The notes: a model not told the origin generated them from the sequence alone. A DNA stretch of 64,000 nt from Tetmemena sp. SeJ-2015 (GCA_027382625.1 JAJKFJ010022639.1:32300-96299), one strand, 5' to 3'; positions 35,935 to 48,717 are shown, counted from the first letter of the stretch. Program-made: numbers and translations.

Positions 35935-38900
35935 TCATATATATTTTTTAAATGTCTCACTAAATAATTTAGAAATTGATTATAAAATAGACAGAATAAC
36001 TGCTAGTTGTGTCTTTGACTATCCATCTGCATTTTAGTTTTTGAATTCATCCTATGAAGTAGACTTAGGAGTGAGTTCACTTTCTTTCCTTCCATAGCCT
36101 TAATTGCCTATGAAGGTCATCGCATTCTTCTTTAGATTGTAGCCTGACCTTGCTCCTCTGCCACTTTCTCTATGCTAAGTTTGTGATTAAGGCATTCCTA
36201 GAAATTTCTCCTTCGGTTCATTTTAATTTCCTCTTGCTGATTTGGAGGCTGTGGCATTTGTTATGTTTGTTTGGTTATTTATATTTAAATAAATAAATAA
36301 TTATTTTATTGGTTGAGTTGGCTTTAGTTCAAGTTGAGAGAGGAAGAGTCAGAGATGTTGTTTCTGCTCTAGCCAAGTTTGTGACTCGAAGTTCCTATTG
36401 GTGAGGGTTGGTTCGGACTCAGGTCTCCTCCACTTTTATTAGAGAGAGGCCTCTTCCCTCCACTAAAGCTAATGCCTTTATCTAAGTGGTTAGCTCTAGA
36501 GTCCTAAGCAATCCTCCCTCTGGATTTCTAATTGCCACCTCCTCCCGATGTATGATACCTACGATCATCAACATCATCTATTTTAAAGAATTAGAAAAAT
36601 CATTTAAAGTTTAATTTTAAAAAATTTAATATAATTTTATGTTTATGTATCATCAGCTGTGTAGTAATCTTTGATTGAGTTTGAGTCGTCCTCTTCATCT
36701 TCCTCCTTGTCCTCTTCTATTCTCTGAGTAGACAACTACAATTTAAATATGCTCTGTCTGTCTCTTCCCTGGGCTGTGACGCCCTAAGATGAACCAAAGG
36801 AACCAGAACCTCCCCCTCCACTACTAGCCATAGACCCACCCAGGAATTTATTGACCTAAGTGGTGCTTTATGAGCTTTATTTACCTAACAAGGTGTTTCT
36901 ATGCTATATTACGCTATGGAGAGACCCAGTGCTACTTGATTAATCTTGCAAAGCTTTGCTTGGAGAGTTTTATAATTATCTTGATAAGTAAAGAGGATAT
37001 TTCTTCAAGTAGATAAATAGAGAATTAAGAAATGAGAAGTAGATAAGAATCTTGTCTTTGAACCTAAATTAGTGTCCTCTTTGTTGCAGTAGCTTATGCT
37101 GAAGCTGCTTTAGATTCAACTGTGTCAAATAAATAATGAATTTGTCTCTAAGTTCTTATCAGGGGAAGTTTAAGAAATGTCTCCTCCATCTCCTAAAAAG
37201 TCAAAAGCACCAATGTTGCTCTTTCTAAACTTGTCATGAGGATATAACTTTAAGGTAAACAATAAATAGCTAATTGGATTGTTTGAGCCATATGCCTATC
37301 GCTTGAAAGTGTTCTTGCTTGATCTATTCCTTCCAGGACTTCCAGACGATGAGAGATCGAACAGTCCTATATCATCGGGATTTGCAGCTGCCGCAAATGG
37401 ATCCTCCATATCCTCAAAGATGTTTATAATGTTTCTCTTCACGATTTCTATCATGTCATTTCTGGAACACTCTGCTAAAATGCATTGACAGTAAGCAATC
37501 ATATCCTCAGCTATTAGTCGAGCACTCTAACCGTTTGTAGTGAATAAGTCCAAACGAAAATCTGAAGCCTTTAAGGATTGACTTGAGCTCCTATTTAAAA
37601 AGCTTAGCCTCAGGACATCACATGACCCCATAAAAAATATAATGTAGAAGAAATGAAAAAAAATTCATAACATATAGCAATTCATCATAGGAGATTCTCT
37701 ACAGAATTTTGTCCCTTTTTGAGTTATCATAAAAGCTCAGACCATTAAAATTTACCACACAGAGGATGTCATGGTTCATATGATTTTAAAGGAAAGACTC
37801 TCTATTACCAGCTCCTAATTTAATGCTCTGGCCACCATGGGTTGGACTTAGACTGTCATCGTCATCATCCATATCATATTGCTTAAAGACTAAGCCATTC
37901 GTGCCTCCAGGACCGGTTCTACTAGCTAAAATAAAAATTACGATTTAATTGAGCAATCAAGCTATTTGATTATTGAGAAGCTGCTCAATCATATTTCCAT
38001 CTCTTTAAGACTAAGACTGTGCTCTTATGACATAGTATGTAGAGAAAGCAAGATGATAGTGAGCGTACTAGTTTAAGAACTTTTCTTGAGCCTCTTCAAT
38101 AGATAATTCTCTCAGATTGTGACGATCAAAGTCCCTTTATATCTTTTGCACCCAATAATCTTAGGACTTTTCTCTCATGAAGGAGCTTGGAAGGGCATAT
38201 TCAATCTAAAATCTTAATTAAAGCATTTGATCTTACATTCTTAACGATTAGCTCTTTCGTCAATGAGTTATCCTTAGACCTTAAGATCTTGCCCCAATAT
38301 TTAACTTTGAGGATAAGTGCAGCAAATAGACTGACATCTTCATAGTTGCATAATCTTCTGAGGATATTCTTCTCTATATAATCCATCCTCACTTAATGAT
38401 ACAGAAAATTGAGAGGCTTCTTTGCTAAAGTTTTTGTGTTTTTGTCTAAGTGAAGAGCTGTGAAAAGTCTCTTCCTCATTAGAAGTATTGTACTTTGATA
38501 CTCATTATCTTAGAGGGCATCAACTGAAGTGAACAGTGTCTTCTTTCGGAGAAACTTGGTAGACTTCTTCTTGATAAAGGAATACCGCCGCTCAGGAGAT
38601 TAGCTACTACTCATACTATCATCTAAACCATTAGGGTCCACTCCATCTTTGTAGATTGATCTACGCTAGAGAAGTCCTTAAGTCTTTTCATTTTTATACA
38701 GTAGTTTCAGGATTCTCTTATCCTTACTTAGAGGTTAATCAAATTAGTCTCCTCTTTCCACGTGCTGATAAAGCCAATAGAATTCTGAATCTGGTTCTTT
38801 CAAGAAAAATTTCTCTTTCCAGATATGTTATGTTAGAAGGGATTCCACAGTGGTTAATTCATCTACTGTATATTAATATACATCTCCGACTGGAGTGTTT

Positions 38901-41900
38901 AAATAACTTTAATTACAGAGAGTGTATACTTGAATCATAATTGGTTCTCCTGTTATCACCTGCTCAATCTCTGAGAATCCAGGTGCCCAATAGCAGTATG
39001 GCTTTGTTGTTTACGCACCACTTCCTGAGATAAAAAATTAATTAAACAGCATTGAGTCTAATCTTTTTACGATGGTGAAATTATGGAGAACAGCCTGAAT
39101 CAATCTATAAAATTCCCCTCCACTTTTATCTTTCAATTGATTCAGCCAGCTCTCTAACCCTTCAACTATATATAATCACAGTACTTGATAATTCAACTAG
39201 ATCCTTTGAGGGAGTAGTGTATCTTGAATAAAGAACAAGTATAAAAAGGGCATTAGCAATTGCCTTTGCACTCTTTTCACTTTGTTGCATGTTTTTTCGA
39301 TTTATTTGCCTGAAAATCTGCATGTAAAATTCATCAGTTAGCTCCTCGTTAATAATTTTGTTTGCTTTAACTACAAACTCTTCAAATAGCTCCTAGATCT
39401 TTGCGTATAAAGTGCTTTTGTTAAGATCATCACCCTCACAAATAGCAAATAAACACCTATTGAATCCAACTGCAGCTGGAGCCTTATTTTTGTCAATCTT
39501 TGTTATAGGATGAGTTAGTTTCGTGCCATTAAATTCTAGATAGTCTTTGGATAGTAAGTGCTTGTAATTCACTAGGAACGAGCTTCCAGCATTATTTGGA
39601 GATCTTAAACTACTAGTCTGCTCTTAAGTAATTTAAGCTGGTAGTAATAAAAATCATCATATGCTTTTAAATATATTGAATAATGTCTATCTACGCCTGG
39701 TCTAGTCAGTTGTTGTCCCTCCACTTTCAGTTCTATAAACTGCTTGCATGGGGTAAGGCTCTAGTTTTTAAGGAAACAAGTTATCCAAACCATTTCTATA
39801 TCTGAAGATGATTCTCGACAGTTTTAAATTAGAATCATTCTTAGCTAAGTTGTAAGCTTTTGAGCTTAGAGATGAAGTCCATAAAGCATTTTGAGCCCCT
39901 TGTAATCCAACTGAAGGAGAACCAGTTTACCAGGTTCCTGCAGAGGAGTCATAAAGAAGGAAATGGCATCTGTCAAATATGTTTCTATAGGCATACGATT
40001 CTTCATCTCGTAAAAATTTCTAAGCTTCTTTGAGGTTCTTCTTCACATAGTGCAAATTCAAGTTTGAAATCTTCAGATAGTCGGCACTGAATGGATGTAA
40101 CCCCAAATTAACTTCGACTTCTGATGTGAGGCCGAGCTCCTCAGGACTCATTTCAAGATATTGCTCATACTTTTCATCATAAACATTCAGAGTTTTATCT
40201 TCATCTCCATAAAGCTCGAGATGATTATTATCTCCATCTCCCTATGGCTGAGATTCATCATCTGAATTCTAAGACTTATTTTACATTTCTGTCAGGAAGT
40301 TATTTCTCAACATCTTCAAAGTAATGGCTACATCTACGATCTCTCCTCTCATCCCGATTCGCCTTGCTTCATTAAGTGCATTATCAAGCATCGCATTAAG
40401 TTCGTTATCATCTAACAGATCCATGTTGATCACCTTCAAGATATCCCTTCCTACTCCTTATGCTACAATAGATAACTCTTGATACTTTTCCTCGGCCTTT
40501 ATATTCCGGGCGTTCATAAATCTAAGGCAATCTAGAAGAATCTCAAGGCAGTAAATATTTTCGCATTCCATGCTTTAGAACAGCTTTTCATTAACTACTT
40601 CGAACAAAGGCTCAAGTTTATGCCTAGGAAATTCAAAAATGAGTTAAGAAATTTCTTGCAGTAAATCCCGAATATCCTCTATGTAAATGTTATGACGGTC
40701 ATGGACCATCCTCTCTAAGCGAGCGAATATTCCATGGAGCTTATCTCTATCTACTTTAGAAACGGGAAGTCCTTTCAAGAAAACTCCTCCGTAATTAGGT
40801 TTGCGGACTATTCTCATCTCGAGCTTATCCTTCCCATTTATAGTCTTCAAGACCTTTTGCTATTAAGGTTTATCACCGCCACTAAAAAACGTAAATTAAT
40901 GAATGAAAGTAAGAGAAAGTGTTAAAACTAGTGTTTTGGCCTCCTAATATTTGATTAGGATTTATAGGTTTGAGTTCGTAGGTAATATTGAATGCATGTT
41001 TCAGAGTAGCCTCAGTTAAAGGCATAGGCCCGCACTTGAATATTTGCGTAATTCATATAAACTAATTCAAATGAATTGTAAGGAAGATTTATTGACACAT
41101 AGAGAGTACCCTTTGAGAAGTGTCCGCTTTCCGAAAGATGTGAACTGATTATTTTCTAGATTAAAGAGTTGCAGCTTGCAATCCTCATTCGCAAAAATGA
41201 ACTTAATTAAAAACCGTAGAAAGAAATATACTGAATAAATTTATTAATTATTGGTGCAAGACTTTCATCAGTAAACTAGTTATCACTCAAGTCCACACTT
41301 TGAGGGTTATCTAACTCAGTTAGTAGATGAGTGAAAAATATTTCTAAAGCCTACTATTAAGCTCCTCCTGATCCTAGTAAGTTATTACAAATTTAATATT
41401 GGAAAGATTAATTTCACAAATTATTGCTCAGGTTAACTTTCTATATAAGAGGACAGTTAGAGAATACTATTCCCAGAGCCTCCAGAGTTGCGTTTTACAA
41501 GCCATTTTGTATTTTAATCAACATTCATTTTACTACTTGAATTAAGCCATTATTTGATAACTCTAAATGAATGAGACGCTCATACTGTGAGATTGATGAT
41601 ACTAAAGATTTTAAAACTTGGTCGACAAGAAAGTTCCCTCGAAATATTATCGTAGAGACACTTTCGCGAGAGAAGGTTGAAAGAACCTACTAAATTGTAC
41701 TCATCCAGTGCTATTCGTTTCTATATAAACATAAATGCCATTGAAAAACATTTCCTGCAAAGACGATAGTATCTCCAGGAAAGACGAGAGATTTTATAGA
41801 ATCATTTTCTCTACCAAAGGACAACAGATAAGGAAAGTTTTAGGGATCAAAGCATTCCTCTTTGAATTCCATGCACCCCATATGAGAGTTATAGCCCTGA

Positions 41901-42608
41901 ACCCAATTAGTTATGAAGATAGGTCCACTAGTCTTTTTGGCCTGGTTTGAAATTTAGCTTGAATTAGGATTACTCCCAGAGCCCTGATTGGCGTTTTAGG
42001 AACCATCTCCGTTTTAAGGATTCTCTCTATATTACTGGCTGAGATCATCTTGAGTGAATAGCAATTCATAGTTGAGGTACGAATAGACCAAGTTCAATAG
42101 ATTGACATACTCATCTGCTTGACCAGCATTTTCACAAGCCAAAATACGTCTTTTCTAAGTCTTCTTATTGTGCATTTCTATAAGATGTGTGAAAGGCTAC
42201 TTAAAGGGAGGTAGCTGCTTTAGGTATGAAGGTGAAGGTGGAGGGGGTGAACCCGAAGAAATGTGATTGAAGTGGGAAGTTTCCTCATCTTAAAGCACTC
42301 TATTAGATCTAAACTGTGTCATTTCAAGTTTATCTATAATTCATAATAAACATGGCACAGTAAGTCCTACCATATTCATCTCCAAGCAGATCGCCTTTCT
42401 CTTGGAATAGGTAAAACGCTCTCTCTGTCAAAATAGCATCCTTAATCCACCACCTTGGTTAGTTATTATCTACATAAGAGATACTCCTTGATTTATTCAA
42501 ATGGATATAATAAATTAAAATTGAAGCAAAAATGAAAGGGAAATAAGACTTACGCATTTCAAGAGTAGCAATTGCACTGTTCTTGAGCATGGATTCACAA
42601 GCAAACAT
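35935..42608 (-). CDS. large LRR / MyTH4 / FERM cytoskeletal-type protein
   Basis: One long minus-strand gene with many short introns. ATG 42608 (MFACESMLKNSAIATLEM). After an intron comes a PH-like segment (PRWWIKDAILTERAFYLFQE, about 42470-42400). Leucine-rich repeats follow at about 41660-41000 (LIHLELSNNGLIQVV). An intermediate domain lies at 40870-40300 (LHGIFARLERMVHDRHNIYI). A MyTH4-type segment is at about 39440-39180 (INEELTDEFYMQIFRQIN). FERM lobes are at about 38640-38060 (YEDVSLFAALILKVKYWGK; LSIEEAQEKFL) and 37770-37620 (ILCVVNFNGLSFYDNSKR). A Gly/Ser/Asn-rich tail ends near TGA 35935-35937. MyTH4-FERM modules link membrane or cargo to microtubules and actin; no myosin or kinesin motor is visible. 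It could be two adjacent genes joined at about 40900. Confidence 0.68.
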
Positions 42609-42807
42609 TTTCTTTTAACTTTTAATTTATTAAGAAAGATAAAGCAAATTTATTTCAATTAGTACTATTTATTTTCATTTGGATTTAATACAGCTAAGAA
42701 AAGTAGCCAACCTATGCATAGAAGATTACTTATTTTTGTAATTTCAAAATTTTAAATTATAATTTACTGATCCTAAACTAGATAACAATTCAACTTTGAA
42801 GAAGAAA

Positions 42808-43400
42808 ATGTGGAACAACAACTAAAATAGTGATATGATTCAGCAGCTCTAATAACTTCATCAATAGCACAATAGACTCGTCCCTAATCATTTACAATAG
42901 CAAACAAACTCGCAGCATCCAGGTTTCTAGCAGCAATAACATTAATCACTGCTTCAACCTGCGAACTAACCTCAGCAGATATTCTAGCAATCTCCTAATC
43001 AAAATGGAGGCATACATTTACAAGAGCTTGCTGATCTCATCAGAGATAGTAAAATAGTTTTTATTTAAACAAATTTAAGATACTAGCTTTGCATTCCAAT
43101 TCCCAGATCGATCTTCTTTAGCTCGAGAGATCAGGTTTGCCATGGCTTATTATTAGCATAACAGACTTTCACAAACCTCAAAATGGTAAGAGCTTATTAC
43201 ATATATCCATAGATTCGAAGATTATTAACTCTACTTCTAATTTAAATTAATTTTAGGCTTGGAGAATTATTGGTATCTATATCCACAAATCAGAATGCTT
43301 AAGTCTAAGGCACAGTATTTATAAATAGCGGATAGAATCATTAATCTCATGGACATCATTTCAATGAATCTAGCTTATAATTATAAAGGCAACATTTCTT
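42808..43400 (+). CDS. Gln-rich protein, unrecognised
   Basis: ATG 42808 begins MWNNNQNSDMIQQLQQLHQQ and continues Gln/Asn/His/Pro-rich for about 90 residues. After an intron near 43054-43083 comes a short, less biased part, and then a second intron at about 43188. The 3' end is not resolved. The bias resembles other prion-like ciliate proteins. It stands between the start of the LRR/MyTH4/FERM gene (opposite strand) and APC8 part 1. Confidence 0.5.
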
Positions 43401-43467
43401 AATTTTTTAAATGAAACTTTTTTAAGAATTTTGATTCGAAAATATTTTTAGCTCTTAAGACATCTAG

Positions 43468-44778
43468 ATGAACAGTAATTCACTTGGCGGGAGTCCATCT
43501 GGTCCTGATGGAAATTCCGTTCCACTGGGAACGAGCGGAATATATTTTTCTGAAGAGTTAGACATTCCTCTGGAGCATGGTTACCAGCCCAATTAGATCT
43601 TCAATAAAGTTTACTTTGAGCACTAGTGTGAAGCCACAGATACTCTCAACTAACATTAACACTTTCTCTTTTTTTGATTAATTTTGATAACTTAGCTCGC
43701 ACCTTATTTGACTTGAGAGAGTACAGAAAGTGCGCTCATCTACTCAAGCCCTTAGTAGCAAGCCACAACTAGTCGGCTATTTTCCTGCACTACCACGCCT
43801 TGTTTTTGGTTTCTGAATTGGCTAAGGAGGAAGAGATGCATCAAAGTGGCGACAAAGTCATAAGTTCACAAGTTCAAAACAAGGAACTAGCTACGATAGA
43901 AACTGAGCTTGAATAGCTTAACAGAAATGACACGTTTAATGGAATTAATCTCTATCTCTACGGAGTTATTCTCAAAGAAAGAAACAAGAAGAAGGAGGCC
44001 ATTGAAAAATTCATCAAAGCACTCAACAAACAACCCATGCTAATTTTATAGTCAGAAAGTATTTTAGGTATTTTAATAAGCTATGGTCAGCTTGGCTTGA
44101 GTTATAAGGTCTTATTTAAAGCTCAGAGAGCAGAGAGTTATTCAGATAATTCAAACATCACTGGATGCTTAACTTCTTCATATCAAATTGGAAGTTAGAA
44201 AATCAAGAAGAAATGGAGTTAAAAATTTTATCATTATATTTGATATTCTTTCTATGAGTGTCTGAATTATACTATGCAGCTGCTGAGAATGTTTCCAACT
44301 AGTGTTTTTCTTCTAAACTAGACAGCCCACATCGCTTACAACTGCTAGAATTATGACTACGCCTTGGACCTCTTCACTAAGCTTTTCTCTGTTGATCCTT
44401 GCAGATATGAGAACATAGACCTATATTCGAATATTCTATATATCAAGGAAAGCTTTGGAGAACTAGCTCAGCTTGCATACAAAGTATTTCACAATGATAA
44501 GTATAGACCAGAGTGTTGCTGTGTTATAGGCAACTACTACTCGCTTCGAGGCGATCATTAAAAGGCTGTGGTTTACTTCAAGCGCGCAATAAAGCTGGAC
44601 AGTAAGTTCCTTTCAGCATGGACGCTCATGGGTCATGAATACCTTGAAATGAAGAATACTAACGCAGCCATTGAGAGTTACAGAACTGCTGTAGACATCG
44701 ATCCTAAGGATTTCAGGGCGTGGTATGGCTTAGGCTAAACTTACGAAATTAATCAGATGTATAACTACGCCACTCACT
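43468..44778 (+). CDS. CDC23: APC8/CDC23, 5' macronuclear-destined segments (scrambled gene)
   Basis: N-terminal and middle TPR region of anaphase-promoting complex subunit APC8. ATG 43468 ([20 protein letters not shown]). Three IESs with pointers AACT, GCTA and AA must be removed; each deletion restores a conserved sequence: [31 protein letters not shown] and [14 protein letters not shown]. Conserved family motifs follow: [50 protein letters not shown] and RAWYGLGQTYEI. Coding ends at pointer GCCACTCACT (44769-44778) in mid-TPR, and the next bases are unrelated. The gene continues at 33633. Identification is very strong. Confidence 0.93.
43648..43688. other. IES 1 of APC8 (41 bp, pointer AACT)
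   Basis: AACT at 43648-43651 and 43689-43692. The spacer is AT-rich and lacks GT..AG ends. Its removal fuses DTLN to [11 protein letters not shown], as expected for the APC8 family. Confidence 0.82.
44039..44079. other. IES 2 of APC8 (41 bp, pointer GCTA)
   Basis: GCTA at 44039-44042 and 44080-44083. Removal gives [16 protein letters not shown]; retained, it disrupts the frame of a highly conserved region. Confidence 0.82.
44222..44264. other. IES 3 of APC8 (43 bp, pointer AA)
   Basis: The shared bases AA at 44222-44223 and 44265-44266 allow an in-frame join [15 protein letters not shown]. The spacer is AT-rich. The short pointer makes the exact boundary less sure than for the other two. 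Confidence 0.7.
44769..44778 (+). other. scrambled pointer, 5' copy (GCCACTCACT)
   Basis: Identical to 33633-33642. It marks the end of the 5' segment of APC8; homology to APC8 stops here and resumes after the other copy. Confidence 0.88.
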
Positions 44779-44824
44779 CACTTGCACTCAAAATAATCAT
44801 TAAGAAAATATTAAGGTCTTATTT

Positions 44825-45010
44825 ATTTATAGATGATGATAACTTGAGATCGGGAAAGTAAACGGCAAGTAGATACCCTCCTAAAGGCACTAATTTGATG
44901 AGAAGTAATGGGGCTGAGGATATCAATCGTATCTCTCCTCACAGAAGTGAAGGATACTTAATCAATAGCAGAGTCTTAATCACAGCAGAACAAAGGAGAG
45001 ACAATTATAA
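44825..45010 (+). CDS. orphan coding-like segment
   Basis: About 60 codons open with Gln-coding stops, of balanced composition: NLRSGKQTASRYPPKGTNLM, then SEGYLINSRVLITAEQRRD. It sits just after the APC8 5' segment, behind 45 bp of AT-rich DNA, but does not match the APC8 tail. No start or stop. Possibly a segment of another scrambled gene. Confidence 0.35.
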
Positions 45011-45473
45011 TTACATTTTAAGTTTTAAAAAAATTATTAATAATAAAACCACCATATATTTTGTTTGTTGATTATTGTGAATGGTGTTGGGGCAAAAAGT
45101 GAATTATGATGAGATGAATAAAGATCAAAAGAAAGAAAATTTGAATAACATACTTTCAGCTGCTTTTAATTTCATGCCTCCTCCACCACTTTGATAAACA
45201 ATCATAAGCGCACTTTTGAAATAATCATTTTTCTTTTTATCTTGAAAAATACTTGAAGAATTTAATGTTGATCTCTAACATTTTTACTAGCTCTTTTGAA
45301 ATGAGAAAAGCTAATTTGAATTATATCCTCATCTACAATCATATTAAAAAGAAGCCCTTCTGATTAGTAATAGAATGCTTAATTAATTTATAACAAGATA
45401 TACAGAAATGAATATCGCACAGTCTATGATTAATTATAATTTAACATATTATAATATTGCATCCCTTCCTTTA
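45011..45473. other. AT-rich spacer
   Basis: No reading frame of note, no repeat and no RNA gene recognised. Confidence 0.45.
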
Positions 45474-48428
45474 ATGAATTAAGACATATCACATGATTCC
45501 TCTCCCTCTCAGCCACGCAGCACCATCAATTCTAAATGATCTCAGATCTCCTCTAATCATATTTTAGGAACAAAACAGCCAGGATTTTAATATAGAAAAC
45601 TCACTGATAACTAAATTAAGGAACAGCAAAATCTTTCCTCTAATAAAAATCAATAACAATAGACACAGCAGCCTCAGCAAAAGATTTTCGGATTCAATCT
45701 CTTTGGCAATTGACAAACCCGCAAATCCTCACAGCAACTCTCTAGAACTTCTGACTAGGATTATCTTAACTCGAAGGAATCTTCCTCCTCTATGGTTAGC
45801 CATGCTAGGGATGACTATTCTGCTATGGAGGATAGTAATTATGGCTACGGTGCTGCTTCTAAGAACTAATGAGACTACAATCACTTTTACAAAAGCTAGA
45901 AGGGTGGTGCTAGTGGTAAATATATCCTCTAAGATGAGGGAATGGCAAATTCTGATTCTGATAACTTGCTTTTGAATTAGAATAAAGACTTGGTCGATTT
46001 CCTTGCTGAAGAGAAGCAGTACACGAGAAGATAAATTTTGAGGCGAAAACGCTGCTGGCAAACTCTGATATTCATTCTCACCTTCATAATTAACTTCCTA
46101 ATCAGCTTCAGAGATTACTTTATTCAAGATATTTTGAAAGAGGAGCCAGACAGCTCTCTTGACGTTTGCAGTGAACTTATGCAAAGGAATTGGATTTATT
46201 ATAATTGGGAATATGTACGATAATGTGGCCACTCCTAAGAGACTGACTTTCGTTTTATTGTTCATGCTTTCAATTTTCACTGCCCTAGTAAGTCTTAATT
46301 AGTATTTTGTGCGTTAAATATTTTGATTTGTTGAAAATAATATAACCATTATTACCTATAGCATGGTACTATGAGCCCAGATACCATAAACTATCAGCAG
46401 TTTATGCACATTTCCAAACACAATGACTCACTTACTTCTGCTTTGCTGCTTAATCAAAACCCAATAAGTCAAATTCAAGTGCAAATCAATAAATATAGGA
46501 GAGAATAAAGTGAAGAGATGGCAAATGGATTATAAACTTCCTTAAGCCAATTTGATTTAAAAGATCAGCTAGGTTAACAAAATATTGTATATAATGCATA
46601 ACTAATTAATAAATTTTAAAAACAAGATTCGATAAGCAAATACACATATATCAAGTTATGCTAATGGGCTAAAAAGCTGAGCCGAAGTTAAGGAACATCA
46701 AACAATTAAAAGTAAAAAAGAAATCTAGATCTAGGTAGAGTTCAAGATGATATTTTGAGATACTTCTCAACCAACAAGCAAGAATCTTAAAAATTAAATT
46801 CGATAATTGATCAAACAGTAAAAAGAAATCGAAGTCGGTCCGAATACGATGAAAATTCCATTAAAAGCATAATTAAGTTATTGCTCCCAAGAACTTCCGG
46901 AAGACTGACTGAATAGGATAATTAGGAGGATAGTAATGACGATAACCCTTTTTCGGATATCTATGGATTTTCTTATGAATAATCTACAAACATTATCTTC
47001 GAGATGGCAAGTGTGAGGGCTTTTGAAAGTGGAGTAAGCTTATTTAAACTTATTAGACGCTCTAACATTTTTAATAGGTCTTGATTGCTTGCATGGTAAT
47101 ATTGTATAACTGGTTCCCAGCAAGCTAAACTGTATTTGTAATTGAAAAGTGCATATTCAAATATTTAAAGTTTATCGCTATTTCATAGTAGGTATTTGGG
47201 CATCTTCTTACATGTTCTGCCCCATAGTTTATGACTTCCTAGATATATCTGTGCAATAGTATTATGTAAGCAAGTCATTGACCGCTTTAACTTTGATATA
47301 GTCGGTAGAGTGTTTTATATTGGCAGGTCTTTACCTGATCATGTCAGTAGTCTGCTTTAAATACTTTTATCATAATCCACTCCACATTGGAATAATTATA
47401 GAGCCCAACGCAAGACAAAGTGGCTTTTTCTATGATGACTTCTCATCCTAAGTTGGACTCGCAAAGCCTTCTAATGCAACAGCTTAAATAAGACAATTCC
47501 ACAAGAGACATAGAATATCCATTATAGATGCTTTTCAGTATAAATCGTAAGGCAGTTTTCAGTTGTTCATTCTCATTATAGAGTGAACTTGTTTATTATA
47601 TCTTTCATTTTGAAGAAGCTTCACGAGTATGCTAAATCATATTTTTGTAATTGATCTATTAAATTAAAATTAAGGATCTTACTTGGAGGTAGACCTCACT
47701 CTAAAAAGATTATTACTACTTTGAGCTTTAGCAAACTGTAACCTAATTTGCTTTTATATTATGCTTTAGACGTATTACTCATTCGGTTAGATAATGTCCA
47801 TCCTGACAGTGTCTTTTATGGCAGATGGCTTCTTGAGGAACAAGCTATATTTGACTCTAGCCTTCATATCTTTCTTTTAAATACTGTATGTGCTGTTCGG
47901 CTACTTTTTGGATGACTGGATAAATCAAGATGAGTCTGTGCAAGTGGTGATGGCAATTATAGTAGGAGCTATCCTCGGCTCGTCTACATTTCTGTACCAG
48001 TGCTTGATTCCATTAAAGCTAGCGAGGGCTATTACTGACAGAAATATGCGCAAACAGCTCAACTCTAGCGCCATTGAACTCAGAGTTAGTTAAACTAAAA
48101 TCATTTGCTTTTACTATAATAGGTATAAGCATATGTCAATTAAATAATTGTAATAGTTTATGTGGGAACAATTATAGGCGCTATCCTAGGCACAACTTAT
48201 CTAATAAACACTCTCGTATTTACAAATCTCACATCAATGATAGACTTCTCAGTCTCAAATTAGGGCGTTGCTTTAAGTTTACTAATCCTTCTGCTGATAA
48301 TATCAAATTTAGTGCTGTTTAGAGGCACAAAAAGAGAGCTACTTTAAATATCCTGCATCAAACGTTGCTTCCCTAATAAACTTAAAAGCAGAAAGATCTA
48401 TGTGGAAACTGAAGAAGGCTCAATATGA
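45474..48428 (+). CDS. multi-pass membrane protein, unrecognised
   Basis: ATG 45474 (MNQDISHDSSPSQPRST). A polar, Gln/Ser-rich N-terminus of about 180 codons in one frame holds three TGAs (45537, 45711, 45870). Hydrophobic segments follow: TLIFILTFIINFLISF (about 46060), TFVLLFMLSIFTALV (about 46250), VLIACMVILYNWF (about 47080), CFILAGLYLIMSVVCF (about 47310), LYLTLAFISFFQILYVLFG (about 47850), VVMAIIVGAILGSSTFLY (about 47950), VGTIIGAILGTTYLINTLVF (about 48165) and SLLILLLIISNLVLF (about 48275). A hydrophilic section between about 46380 and 46990 would be a loop. It ends at TGA 48426-48428 after YVETEEGSI. Several short introns or IESs lie between. Channel, transporter or receptor: undecided. 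Confidence 0.6.
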
Positions 48429-48717
48429 AACTATCACAATCTTAAATATACAACGACAAAAATAATTGAAACTATTCTAAACATCTCTTATCAACTTAAT
48501 TTCATTTCATTTTACAATCATTCTCTCTCGAATAATAATACAGTGGGATTTATAGCATCAAATTCTAAGAATATGAATTTGAATGCATTTTTCATAAGGT
48601 ATTGATATTTGAAAAGCTGAGATTTCAGAAGTGAAAAGCTGATTGATATTTTGAAGAGATGAAGCAATAGGACAAAGAGGGTATAAAGAATTAGAAGTTT
48701 TGAAGGAGGGTAACGTT

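Noticed and set aside
45474..45920. UGA as a sense codon throughout this genome
   Set aside because: Genes in the window (pseudouridine synthase, C2, APC8, Nudix) end properly at TGA, so a general reassignment is not supported; local explanations are more likely.
45729..46061. 110-codon minus-strand reading frame
   Set aside because: Antisense to the polar N-terminus and first helix of the membrane protein, which links to further coding exons.
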